Of a stretch of 64,000 bases of DNA, positions 10,964-21,151 are shown in pieces. Under the pieces are notes generated by a model. It ran no database searches, was not told the DNA's origin, and saw nothing but the letters and a program-made list of their open reading frames with translations. How positions within the stretch are numbered: the stretch's first letter is position 1; every line of letters begins with the position of its first letter. Source of the stretch: Cryptomeria japonica (taxonomy: Eukaryota; Streptophyta; Pinopsida; Cupressales; Cupressaceae); contig NC_081409.1 of assembly GCF_030272615.1 (NCBI RefSeq), positions 238,789,832 through 238,853,831 of the forward strand. Direction: 5' to 3'. The position numbers and the translations under genes were made by a program.

Positions 10964-11170
10964 GGCATTCACTGTTCATCACAAAATGCTACTTTTTATC
11001 TACATACATATGATACTCTATCCTAGTGACACTCACTGTTCATCACAAAGTGTTGCTTTTTATCCTAGTGCACTCACTGTTCATCACAAAGTGCTGCTCA
11101 TATTTGTACTCCCTGTTTATCACAAAGTACTCTCTATGTCTTGGTACTCACTGTTCATCACAAAGTGCCT
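10964..11170 (+). repeat. Tandem repeat, about 38 bp unit, Tat 3' region
   Basis: Five copies of a core close to ACTCACTGTTCATCACAAAG start near 10964, 11032, 11069, 11108 and 11146, with spacers of unequal length. They lie just upstream (in antisense terms) of the PMD ORF and may include its promoter side. Confidence 0.75.
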
Positions 11171-11279
11171 TGACCTATCCTAGTCTTCCCTAGAGGACCT
11201 GCTTGAGTGTATCCTCTCAGTAGCTTATCCAATGGACAACGTATGTTCATCACAGACATGTCGATTTGACCTAAAAGAC

Positions 11280-11545
11280 ATAAACGCGCCTTCATGACAT
11301 AAACGTGCTTATAGATTGCACAGACGTGCCTGCTCTACACAGACGCGCCTGAAAAACATAGACGTGCCTATGCTCTGCACAGACGCACCTACCTTCCACA
11401 AACGTGCTTGAATTTCACAAACGCACCTGCATGACACAGACGCGACCGCATTCTGCATAGACGCTTTTCCTAACATAGACGAGCCTGGCACCAACGCAAA
11501 TGCGCCTAGCGAGCATAGATGCGCCTAGCACCAACGCAGACGCGC
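11280..11545 (+). repeat. Short tandem repeat (CAGACGCGCCTG-like), Tat 3' region
   Basis: About a dozen degenerate units of 17-23 bp share a core close to CACAGACGCGCCTG, with variants such as ACAAACGTGCTTG. Tandem arrays in the 3' hypervariable region are known for Tat-lineage elements and can seed satellites. No coding function is seen. Confidence 0.75.
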
Positions 11546-11549
11546 CTGG

Positions 11550-12066
11550 ATGTTTTTGACATTTTTTGGACCCTATCGTAGAGCGCATTTATTGCACTGC
11601 CTAGCATGCATTTATGACAACAATAAATGCAACAAAGTACAATGAGGTTTTGTGGTACTTTCTGGCTCTCTTGCCTCTGCTAGCCTCTGGAATTGGCAAA
11701 CACAGTCGAATCTGTGAACCAAAGCCATCGCTGTTGACTGTTGCTGCTCTTTTCTCTCTCTGCACTCTAATCTCTTGGAGGTGTAGATGACAATGAGGAT
11801 GTATTTCCCTCGTGGTCTATCTTATAGACTATCCTAGCCCTAGCCCTAGCCCTTGTCTCCCGAGTCAGTCTTCTTTATTCCGTGACTCTATCACTCTATC
11901 CTATCCGGTCAGTCCTTTCTAGCCTTTCTTTCTTATCGAGAGATTGTCTGTGATCTTTCTAGACATTTTCATCCAATCTCTCGAGGGGGCATATCATTCC
12001 CATCTTGGAGCAACTTTGTATCAGTTTATATTATCTTCTTTGAAACAACGCGACAAGCCGCATTGT
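11550..12066 (+). other. Terminal part of the Tat 3' region
   Basis: No gene seen. It contains a triple CCCTAG run near 11835-11860 and the purine tract CGAGGGGGCA at about 11992, a motif common near the end of Tat elements. Confidence 0.6.
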
Positions 12067-12083
12067 CTCAAAGAGGGACAAAA
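12067..12083 (+). other. Polypurine tract of the Tat element
   Basis: The purine-rich stretch CAAAGAGGGACAAAA ends exactly where the LTR begins with TGTAGACACC. It primes plus-strand DNA synthesis in this class of element. Confidence 0.8.
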
Positions 12084-12108
12084 TGTAGACACCTAAAATT
12101 GTCATGTC

Positions 12109-12342
12109 TAATTAAATAAATATTTTATTTATTTAATTATCTAAGCCTAATTCTTCTATTAATTAAATAAATCTTTATTTATTTAATTAATTCATTTATC
12201 CTCTTCTAGCCTTATTTCTCATTTAAATAAATACATTTATTTATTTAAATTATCCTTTTTCCTAAATTAAATAAATATCTTATTTATTTAATTGATCCCA
12301 CTTCTTCTATTAATTAAATAAATCTTTATTCGTTTAATTAAT
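12109..12342 (+). repeat. Five AT-rich palindromes in the Tat LTR
   Basis: Palindromes built on AATTAAATAAAT and its complement ATTTATTTAATT lie at about 12109-12140, 12160-12191, 12221-12251, 12265-12293 and 12310-12342. Each can fold into a long hairpin. Similar palindrome runs open the other two Tat-type LTRs in the window. Confidence 0.8.
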
Positions 12343-12501
12343 TCATTAGCCTTTTCTACCCATGACACATGTCATTCATCTCTTCATTCGTACACTACCT
12401 ACCCTTTCATTATTTTATTATTTTCTTTACCCACCCTCTAATCATAGTCGACCTCCTTTTACACCTCTCAATCTTATCCCTCCATTTCATATTGTGTCTT
12501 C

Positions 12502-12509
12502 TATATAAG
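12502..12509 (+). promoter_or_regulatory. TATA box of the Tat LTR
   Basis: TATATAAG lies about 420 bases into the LTR, the expected place for the U3 promoter. A telo-box (AAACCCTAA) lies just downstream at 12530-12538, a position typical of plant promoters. Confidence 0.6.
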
Positions 12510-12866
12510 GAGATGCTTCCTTCATTATTAAACCCTAACGACCTAGCTAATGAATCAAGCTAACTACTACTTGGCATATGAGATTCTACTTGCAACCACA
12601 TTCCGTTCTTTGTTGAGCTCTTGTGCACATAAAATCTGAGAGCAAATATATCAAGCAAGATCAATGGAGATAGGAAGAATGGAGATCGAAACCCTATTGG
12701 ACATGTGATGGTATAATTTTTGTGATTTCATTTGATTTGCATTGTCTTAGGTAATCTTCATATGTTATGGTGGATCTTTGTTGTTGTTAGGCTAGGGTTT
12801 TTGTGGTTGAATCTATTTTAGTCTTTCAATATTATATTATTGTTGTATCCATTTCACCATATACAG

Positions 12867-13097
12867 GTGTATATCAACTCGGTGTGTCATCTTTGCTGCT
12901 TGATAGACATAAAAAGATTCTCGATAGACTGCTCAGTGTATACTGCGTTCTGTGACTGCTTTCCTCTGTAACCGACTAGACTGTGCATACCGACTTCTCT
13001 GTGAATACCGACTGCATGATTCGATAGTGTTAACCGACTAGAGTATATAGTATGACTTTGAATATAAAAGCTAATGGCAATTTGATAAGTAGTAACA
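12867..13097 (-). repeat. LARD1 3' LTR, remaining fragment
   Basis: It aligns end to end with 27416-27646, the matching 231 bp of the 5' LTR, with scattered mismatches. It is cut at 12867 by the Tat element. It holds four ACCGAC words at 12971, 12989, 13007 and 13033. Confidence 0.88.
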
Positions 13098-13263
13098 ATC
13101 TCCCCTTTTGATATTAGTTGAGATGTTTGACAAAAACTACTTTCAAAGTCATAACTCAAAAATCTATATACTTTGCAAAATGACTATACTTGACAGTATA
13201 TACAATAGTCAATGAAATAGTATATTCAGATATACTCCCCTTATCATTATACTATACATAAAT
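13098..13263 (-). other. LARD1 polypurine tract and 3' UTR fragment
   Basis: On the minus strand the tract CAAAAGGGGAGAT directly precedes the LTR start TGTTACTACT. A second purine tract (AAGGGGAGTAT) lies near 13235. The fragment is cut at 13263 by copia-1 and resumes at 20960 (CTGATTTTGCATGC), as the intact LARD2 copy at 38215-38245 shows. Confidence 0.8.
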
Positions 13264-13970
13264 TGATAGTTCTGATACTAAATGTAAGTACAGATCCAAT
13301 AGCCAACAAGATGAGAAGGGGGGGGGGGGGGGTGTGAATCATACAAACTTAATCTTCCATAAAAACATCAAATTCAACCTCGGTAACATATATTCCAGTA
13401 ATATAACCAAAATTGTTAAAGATGCAAACTCAAAAGCATATAAACATCATAAACCTCATATCACCAGATTTAACGTGGAAACCCAAATAGGGAAAAACCA
13501 CTGTGGGATTTTGGACCCACTAAGAAATATACTATGCTCAGTTAAAAGCAAATCCTGTTAAAGATTACAAACACATTGCTAGATGTGACCCGGTTAAGGG
13601 ATTTCCCTAAGATTTGTTAGGATCTTCACCTTGTTAGAAGTGACCTTGTTAAAGGATTTCAAACACTCAATCAGAATGTCACCTTGCTAGAGGGTTTTAC
13701 AAATAAGACTATTAAGTCTACTCGGTTAAGAGATTTGTTGTCACTTTCACAAAATAACAATAATAAAATCTATCTGCAACTTCACATCTAAAATGCTAAA
13801 GCAGATTCTTATTTGTTCAATACAATCTAGACATAGAACTAATCTTGTCCATCTGGTGGGCTTCTATACTCTGTTATTCAAACAGGTCTTCAAGCTTCTG
13901 TGCTCGGTAATCACTATGTAGCATCCCTGTGCATACACTTGCCCGCATACATTGTTTATCAACAATTTCC

Positions 13971-13978
13971 TATTTATA
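13971..13978 (-). promoter_or_regulatory. TATA box of copia-1 3' LTR
   Basis: TATAAATA on the minus strand, followed by GG. The other LTR has the same box at 20156-20163. Confidence 0.55.
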
Positions 13979-14382
13979 AACAATTAGGTAATCGCTTAAT
14001 CTCCTTGATCACATTTCTCATGATCAATCATAGCCATCAGACCTTCAATCTTGTCCAGGTTCAATGCATCTTTCGATCTGAAAACGTTTTACCCCACCTA
14101 GGAACTTGCATATATTTCTTGGAACTTGTGCTAGGGTATTGCGGTTCAATCTGCGATGTAGATCTTCATGCTGACTTTCCTTTGCCATAGATTCATTAAC
14201 AAACTATATTAACGACATACCAATCATTCAATCAATTCCAGCTCATCAGCTTCCTTCATTAAATAACGCATGCAAACATTTAATGCATTCTGTTATAGCT
14301 CGGTTACAACTCGATAATAACTCTGTAAATACTAAACTTCACTTGGTAGACATCCCGCCTTCATTAACCGATAGCGATAACC

Positions 14383-14428
14383 TTAGGGTTTACCGACTAG
14401 GTTTCTTAGGGTTTACCGACTAGGTTCT
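14383..14428. repeat. Telo-box plus ACCGAC word, duplicated with 23 bp period
   Basis: TTAGGGTTTACCGACTAGG occurs twice in tandem here and once, with a base change, in the sister LTR near 20556. Each unit joins a plant telo-box (AAACCCTAA on the other strand) to an ACCGAC word. Confidence 0.65.
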
Positions 14429-14809
14429 TTTCTTGATAACATAGTATAGTATTAATCTTTACAATTTACAACATATGTATGATGTTAAAACAATCTGAAC
14501 ATCACGATCTCATTATTACTTGACTCAGTAATAGTTGCCCATTGAATATCTTATTCATACCCTTATTCATCATATTCTTTCCCATGTCTTTTATCGACAT
14601 CTTTATATTTTTCAAATCATACTTCTCAAAATATGGCAACATCACACTGAATTAGAAAATCAATTTCTTGACATCAATGACAAAATAATAATATCAAGAC
14701 AGTAAACATCTTTAATCAGTTATATCCATAATCATCAACAACCTTTTCAATATCCTTACTGAAATGCCAACAATCTTTCATTGTCTGTTATAATGCAATA
14801 TTGCCAACA

Positions 14810-15225
14810 ATCTCCCCCTTTGGCATTGATGGAAAAACCAATTGATTTGACCTTAAAAGATTCGGATTGCTGTGATTCTGAAATGCTAAAATGCTCTCCC
14901 CCATACATTAGACTTCTCCTATTTTCTTCAGTCTTCTTTCCAATCTGTAGTCTTCTCAGTTTTCTTTTAGTCTTCTCCCCCTTTGACAACAATACCAAAA
15001 AGTAAAGAAATAAAACATAATTTCTGTCTGTATGAAGTGATTTCCTGTTGTTGTGTATCAATTCAGTCTCGGTCAGAGCATTTTGTCTTCAATTCTTGTT
15101 CCCTGTATTATTTCCTGTAATATTTCCTGTACACTTTTAGAAAACATCCTAAAGTGTATAAATCAACATCAACTCCCAAAAGATATTTGATAGAGTCATC
15201 AGATTGATGCTTTCACCGAACTCGA
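14810..15225 (-). other. copia-1 3' untranslated region and polypurine tracts
   Basis: On the minus strand the tract CCAAAGGGGGAGATTG joins the LTR start at 14809/14810. A second tract, CAAAGGGGGAGAAG, lies near 14975-14990. No coding is seen. Confidence 0.75.
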
Positions 15226-15856
15226 TCAGTTAGTAGAAGATAGGGGTAGGACCCCTAACTTACTTCTGAGATATTCAAAAGTGTCCCTTGATAGTGGCTT
15301 GGTGAAGATATTTGTTATTTGTTCCTTTGTGCTAACATACTCCAACACCACTTTCTTCTCTAAGATAATGATATTTGATAGAGATGTGCTTTGTCTTAGA
15401 GTGCATAACAAGATTCTTTGAAATGTTAATGGCACTAGTATTGTCACAGAATATAATTACTGGCTCGGTAACTTTCTCATTTATACCTTTCAACAGTTGT
15501 TTGATCCATGCAATGTTGGTACAATTCAATGTTGCAGCAACGTATTCAGCTTCTTCTGTTGACTATGAAACACATCCTTGTTTCTTGCTAAGCCAACTCA
15601 CTAGTCTTTCTCCTAAAAAGAAAGCTCCTCCACTTGTGCTTTTTCTGTCATCAATGTTGCCTGCCCAATCAACATCAGTATAAACTTTTAAATCAAAACC
15701 ATTTCCTTTCTGATATACTAAGCCATAATCCTCAGTGCCTTTCAAGTATCTAAAGATTCTTTTGATTGTTGTCATGTGTGTTTCCTTAGGATCTGCAGAG
15801 AATCTCACAACTATACCTACTGCATGTGCTATGTCTGGTTTGCTGTGAACAACATA
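15226..15856 (-). pseudogene. copia-1 RNase H
   Basis: C-terminal domain of the Copia polyprotein, which degrades the RNA template. Visible motifs are IKRIFRYLKGTEDYGLVY, YTDVDWAGNIDDRKSTSG with the first catalytic residues, FCDNTSAINISKN and HISIKYHYLRE. The frame is shared with RT and integrase until about 15360, where a frameshift leads to the terminal segment EYVSTKEQITNIFTKPLS and the end at 15226. Stops lie near 15858 and 15563. Confidence 0.88.
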
Positions 15857-16687
15857 TTAAAGTTTTCCAATCATGGATCGGTAAAGTGTCTCATCAATAG
15901 ATGCAAATTCATCATTCTTTGATAATTTACAGTTGGTAGTCATAGGAGTACTTACTGGTTTTGAATCCTCCATTCCAAATTTCTTCAAGATTTCCTTTAT
16001 GTACTTGGATTGAGTAATGAAAATCTTATTTTTCATTTGCAGTATCTGTAAACCTATAAAATACTTTATCTCACCGATTAATGACATCTCAAATTCTTTG
16101 CTCATTTCATTTCCAAAGTTCTTGCATAAAGAGTCATTTCCACAAAATATAATATCATCAACAAATATGGCTGAGATCAGTATTCCATTTTCATCATTCT
16201 TCATGTACATATTGTTGTTCTCACTTGTCCTTATAAAACCAATCTTAATCAAATAAGAGTGCAATCTTTCATACCATGCTCTAGGTGCTTGTTTCAAACC
16301 ATATAAAGCTTTGTTCAATTTACATACCTAATCTTTATTATTGTCTTCAACAAATCCTTCAGGTTGTTCAATAAAAACTTCTTCTTCTAATATTCCATTC
16401 AGAAATGCAGATTTGACATCCATTTGATATACCTTGAAATTTTTGAAAGCAACATATGCCAACAATGTTCTTACTCTTTCAAGTCTAGCAATAGGTTCAA
16501 AAGTTTTACCATAATCAATTCCTTCTTCTTGAGCATAACCTTTGCAAACTAGTCTTGCTTTGTTTTGAATGACCTCTCCTTTTTCATTTAGCTTGTTTCA
16601 GAAAATCCACTTTGTACCGATTACATTTTTGTCCTTTGGTCTTGGTATTAGTGTCCATGTGTCATTCTTTTTGATTTGATCAATCTC
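15857..16687 (-). pseudogene. copia-1 reverse transcriptase
   Basis: Motifs in order are [26 protein letters not shown] with the first catalytic Asp, LYGLKQAPRAWYERL, and the catalytic FVDDIIFCGND (about 16140-16170), then MSLIGEIKYFIGLQI and SKYIKEILKKFGMED. The frame is the same as the integrase. Stops lie near 16330, 16600 and 16688. All catalytic Asp residues are present. Confidence 0.9.
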
Positions 16688-18105
16688 TTATGTCATAGAA
16701 TTTATCCAATATTCACTGTTAAATGCCTCTTTCACTATTCTTGGTTCAAATTCAGATATCAAACATGTGTTCTGTCTCAGTTTGTTCCTTGTCATCACTG
16801 GATCATCCTTATCTCCTATAATCTGACTTGGTGAATGATGTCTTCTGACATACTTGGCTAATACAGGCTCGGTAGGCTCTGTATGATCTTCTTCATCACT
16901 CGGTAACTGGATATTCTCTTCATTTTCTTCAACAGTCTTCTCAGTAAGACTTATCGGTTGAACATAGACAAATTCATCATAGTCTTCTGGTTCCTTGGAA
17001 TTTCCTTCATCATTTCTTTCTGCAAATTCATCAATTTTCACATTTGCACTTTCTACTATTTTGTTAGATGATTTGATCAGACATTTAAATGCTTTGCTTC
17101 TAGAAGAATAACCTAGAAATGTTCCTTCTTCACTCTTCTGATCAAACTTGCCATTTCTATCATCTTTGTGAACATAGCATCTACTTCCAAAGATTTTAAA
17201 ATAACTTACATTAGGTTTCTTATCATACCAGATTTTATATGGTGTCTTCAAAGTACCTTTCTTCTAGGTGTAAACTGTTGTGCTTATTGCTTCTCTCCAA
17301 AATGTTTGTGGCACTTTCTTTTCAATCATCAGTGTTCTAGCACAATCCACAATAGATCTATTTCTTCTCTCAGCTATTCCATTTTGCTGTGGAGTTCTCG
17401 ATGCAGAGACTTGTCTTTTAATACCATGATCATTGCAGAATAAGTTGAATTCATCAGATGTGAACTCTCCTCCTCTATCTAATCTAAGACATTTCAGTTG
17501 TCTTCCTGTTTCATTTTCAACTCTTGCCTTGTACCATTTAAACATTTGAAAAGCTTCTGATTTTTCTTTTAAAAACATTACTGACATCATCCTTGAATAG
17601 TCATCCACAAATAATATGAAATATTTATCACCATAATAACTTTGAATTTTCATAGGACCACAAAGATCAGTGTGCACTAGATCTAAAATTCCCTTAGAAG
17701 TGTAAGACTTACTTGTAAAGCTTGATCTTGTCATCTTACCCATCTGGAATCCTCAACACATAGCATTCTCAGGTTTTTCAAGACTCGCTAGACCTCTTAC
17801 TCAGCGCTTCTTACTTATTTTGATCAGATTATCAAAATTTACATGACAAAACCTTTTATGCCATAACCAGGTATCATTTGTCTTTGCATACAAACACTTG
17901 TTACGAGTTGAGTCAAGGTGAAATGTGTTACCTTTTGTTTGTGTCCCGGTAGCAACTAACTTTCCATTCTTGTCATGAACTTTGACAATTCCTTTCTGAA
18001 ATTCTATTCGGTAACCTGTGTTGTTTAGCTGTGCTACACTCAATAAATTGTATTTTGGACCTTCAACCCAATAAACATCATTGCATCTTTCATTGTCAAG
18101 AAGTG
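16688..18105 (-). pseudogene. copia-1 integrase
   Basis: The zinc-binding part has LWHKRFCHVNFD with the two His; the CxxC partner is damaged (a TGA and a Phe codon follow the first Cys near 17755). The core triad is present: Asp in LVHTDLCGPM, Asp in LRLDRGGEF and Glu in PQQNGIAERRNR. The C-terminal part carries the Copia GKAF-type segment FGSRCYVHKDD and LGYSSRSKAFKC. One frame is used throughout, with stops at about 17801, 17757 and 17264. A one-base loss near 18110 separates it from the gag-protease frame. Confidence 0.9.
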
Positions 18106-19380
18106 TTATAGATCCTTACCTTTCACCGGACATGGTGCATCATTACCAAATCTAACATAGCCTCCATCATAATCTTCTAATATAACAAACTTGTGTTTAT
18201 CTCCTATCATATGATGTGAGCATCCACTATCTATAATCCAATAATCATTAGTGTTTATGTGAGATATTAGGGCTTTTTCTTCATACCTTTCTTCATCTGA
18301 TCCATCTTTGGTAGCCACATAAACTACTTCCTCTGTATCAGTCTCATTTGATTTATCATCATTGGATTCCTCATCAGCTATTAAACATGTCTTTCTATCT
18401 CTTCTTCTGAAGTCTCGGTGTCCTCTGTAATGATTGTCTTTCTGTCTGTCATCTCGGTAATCTCTCTTTTCAGTAGAATCTTTGTCAGGATAGTTAGAAG
18501 CCATATGTCCTATCTTATCACAATTGAAACATTTCAAAGGTAGCTTTCCTTTATACTTACCTTTGCCTCTCGGTAACCTTTTGGCTAATAGTGCTTCAAA
18601 CTCTTCTTGCTTTCTAATTTCCTCATACAATTTGTGTACTGCCTCCATGTTCTTACGAAATCTTTCACTTGCTCCACTGTGATCTCCTTCAGAGTACTTA
18701 TACTTTCTTTCATTGAAATCATTAGATTCATCAAGATGAAAAGAACTAAATGCAGATTCAATTTTATTTACCGAAGATCCACTGTTATCAAAGTTACTTA
18801 ATTCAAATGCATGTAGCTTACCAATAGTAGCATCTAAAGAAACTGGCATATTAGGTACAAACCTCAATTCATTGATTGCAGAGACTCAGATTGCATAAGT
18901 TGGTAGAAGGGTTCTCAACAACATACTTGTTATATCCTTTTCTTCAATAGTTCCACCTGCTCCTTTGATTTGATTGACAATCTCCTTTAGTCTTGTACTG
19001 TACTGAGTTATGTTCTCACTTTCATTCATCCTCATAGATTCAAGTTGTCCTCTTAGACTATCTACTTTTTCTCTTTGAACATGTTCATCTCCTCCATATA
19101 CTGATATGAGCTTATCCCACATAGCCTTTGCATCATTGCAGCCTTCTAGATCATTAAACTTTGAGTCGGTCAATGCAGATGTTATTTCAATCATTGCTTG
19201 AATATGTTCTTGCTTTGCCTTTATCTCTTCCATAGTCAATGGATAGGTGCTCGGTGTAACAAAATCATTCTCCAGATAGTATACAACATATTCTCCAACT
19301 CTTGATAGATGTAGCTTCATCCTTTTCTGCCATGTAGAGAAACTTGACTTGTTCAGCTTCGGTGCATCCCTCTTAGACAT
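18106..19380 (-). pseudogene. gag: copia-1 Gag and protease
   Basis: It starts MSKRDAPKLNKSSFSTWQKR at 19380. A Copia gag core (UBN2-like) follows with AMWDKLISVYGGDEHVQREK and ITQYSTRLKEIV. A TGA sits near 18884. The nucleocapsid knuckle reads CFNCDKIGHMASNYPDK, so the last Cys of CCHC is replaced by Tyr. The protease active site is WIIDSGCSHHMIGDKHKF (about 18215). The frame ends at 18106 because of a one-base loss just before the integrase. Confidence 0.9.
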
Positions 19381-19430
19381 CTTTGGATCTTTAACTCAAG
19401 TGCCTTTAAAATTTTCTTCCAGAGACCAAA

Positions 19431-19442
19431 GCTCTGATACCA
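19431..19442 (-). other. Primer binding site of copia-1
   Basis: TGGTATCAGAGC on the minus strand, complementary to the 3' end of plant initiator-Met tRNA, two bases after the LTR. Confidence 0.88.
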
Positions 19443-19444
19443 AT

Positions 19445-20959
19445 TGATAGTTCTGATACTAAATGTAAGTACATATCCAATAGCCAACAAGATGAGAGGG
19501 GGGGGGGGGTGAATCATACAAACTTAATCTTCCATAAAAACATCAGATTCAACCTCGGTAACATATATTTCAATAATATAACCAAAACTGTTAAACATGC
19601 AAACTCAAAAGAATATAAACATCATAAACCTCATAACACCAGATTTAACATGGAAATCCAAATAGGGAAAAACCACTGTGGGATTTCGGACCCACTAAGA
19701 AATATACTCTTCTAGAGTATGCTTGGTTAAAAGTAAATCCCGTTAAAGATTACAAACACATTGCTAGATGTGACCCGGTTAAGGGATTTCCCTCAGATCT
19801 GTTAGGATCTTCACCTTGTTAGAAGTGACCTTGTTAAAGGATTTCAAACACTCAATCAGAATGTCACCTTGCTAGAGGGTTTTAAAAATAAGACTGTTAA
19901 GTCCACTCAGTTAAGAGATTTTCTGTCACTTTCACAAAATAACAGTAATAAAATCTATCTGCAACTTCACATCTAAAATGCTAAAGCAGATTCTTATTTG
20001 TTCAATACAATCTAGACATAGAGCTAATCTTGTCCATCTGCTGGGCTTCTATACTCTGTTATTCAAACAGGTCTTCAAGCTTCTGTGCTCGGTAATCACT
20101 ATGTAGCATCCCCGTGCATACACTTGCCTGCATACATTTTTTATCAACGGTTTCCTATTTATAAACAATTAGGTAACCACTTAATCTCCTTGATCACATT
20201 TCCCATGATCAATCATAGCCATCAGACCTTCAATCTTGTCCAGGTTCAATGCATCTTTCGATCTGAAAACGTTTTACCCCGCCTAGGAACTTACATATAT
20301 TTCTTGGAACTTGTGCCAGGGTATTGCGGTTCAATCTGCGATGTAGATCTTCATGCCGACTTTCCTTTGCCATAGATTCATTAACAAACTATATTAACGA
20401 CATACCAATCATTCAATCAGTTCCAGCTCATTAGCTTCCTTCATTAAATAACGCATGCAAACATTTATTGCATTCTGTTAAGCTCGGTTACAACTCGATA
20501 AATATTAAACTTCACTCGATAGACATTCCGCCTTCATTAACCGATAGCGATAACCTTAGGGTTTATCGACTAGGTTCTTTGCTTGATAACATAGTATAGT
20601 ATTAACCTTTACAATTTACAACATATGTATGATGTTAAAACAATCTGAACATCATGATCTCATCATTGTCTGACTCGGTAATAGTTGCCCATTGAATATC
20701 TTATTCATCCCCTTATTCATCATATTCTTTCCTGTGTCTTTTACCGACTTCTTTATATTCTTCAAATCATACTTCTCAAGATATGGCAACATCATACTGA
20801 ATTAGAAAATCAATTTCTTGACATCAATGACAAAATAATAATATCAAGATAGTAAACATCTTTAATCAGTTATATCCATAATCATCAACAACCTTCTCAA
20901 TATCCTTATTGAAATGCCAACAATATTTCATTGTCTGTTATAATGAAATATTGCCAACA
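19445..20959 (-). repeat. copia-1 5' LTR
   Basis: 1515 bp, paired with 13264-14809. It contains a 12-base G run on the plus strand (19498-19509), a decayed copy of the U-rich hairpin at 19650-19676 and a TATA box at 20156-20163 (minus). Confidence 0.9.
20156..20163 (-). promoter_or_regulatory. TATA box of copia-1 5' LTR
   Basis: TATAAATA followed by GG on the minus strand, in the position that would drive the element. Confidence 0.6.
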
Positions 20960-21151
20960 TAACTCTGATTTTGCATGCTTGGTTATGTGCTTGTGTGCTC
21001 TACTTGTTGTCCTTGGATATTCTGCATACTCTGCTTGGTATACTCCCCCTGTATACTGCACTCCGAATACTATATCAAAACTGTATCACCAAAACTGTAT
21101 TATTCCCCAAATATATAGTATTACTCCCCCTTTTTGACAAACATCAAAAAC
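20960..21151 (-). other. LARD1 3' UTR, portion right of copia-1
   Basis: Continues the 3' region of LARD1 after the copia-1 insertion. It contains further G-rich tracts on the minus strand (AGGGGGAGTAT near 21040 and AAAGGGGGAGTAAT near 21128), matched in LARD2 at 38335 and 38385. No coding. Confidence 0.75.

Larger units (their letters stand above)
1..12866 (+). mobile_element. Ty3 retrotransposon, Tat lineage (5' end outside window)
   Basis: The order on the plus strand is gag, protease, G-patch, RT, RNase H, a second archaeal-type RNase H, integrase, a long 3' region and an LTR. The second RNase H between the first one and the integrase is the hallmark of the Tat lineage (Ogre, Retand, Grande type). 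The 5' LTR, primer site and first part of gag lie left of the window. The 3' LTR ends at 12866 and the next base continues inside an LTR of LARD1, so this element inserted there; the expected 5 bp target copy is GGTGT at 12867-12871, but its partner is outside the window. Frameshifts and stops make it non-autonomous now. Confidence 0.9.
12084..12866 (+). repeat. 3' LTR of the Tat element
   Basis: The LTR starts TGTAGACACC right after the polypurine tract and ends at CA in CATATACA, 783 bp. The next base begins the remainder of LARD1's LTR. Its first 260 bases form an array of AT-rich palindromes. A TATA box and a telo-box follow. Its 5' partner is outside the window; related LTR starts lie at 29793 (minus) and 63462 (plus). 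Confidence 0.85.
13264..14809 (-). repeat. copia-1 3' LTR
   Basis: On the minus strand it starts TGTTGGCAATATTGC and ends CAGAACTATCA, 1546 bp. A 14-base G run on the plus strand (13319-13332) marks the C-rich GATTCAC-C(n) segment seen in Copia LTRs. A U-rich hairpin is encoded at 13475-13501 and a TATA box at 13971-13978. It matches 19445-20959 closely; one difference is a 23 bp duplication at 14383-14428. Confidence 0.9.
13264..20959 (-). mobile_element. copia-1: Ty1/Copia retrotransposon
   Basis: Minus-strand element with LTRs 13264-14809 and 19445-20959, an initiator-Met-type primer site at 19431-19442, and gag-PR-IN-RT-RNase H in the Copia order. The flanking five bases are TAAAT on the left and TAACT on the right, a target duplication with one mismatch. 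The LARD2 sequence gives the unoccupied version of this site. About nine in-frame stops and two frameshifts inactivate it. Confidence 0.92.

Noticed and set aside
11280-11545. CRISPR-like array of repeats and spacers
   Set aside because: Units are degenerate, spacers are 4-10 bases, and the context is a plant retrotransposon 3' region.
14383-14428. Interstitial telomeric array
   Set aside because: Only single TTAGGGTTT words separated by other sequence; telo-boxes in an LTR fit better than telomere DNA.
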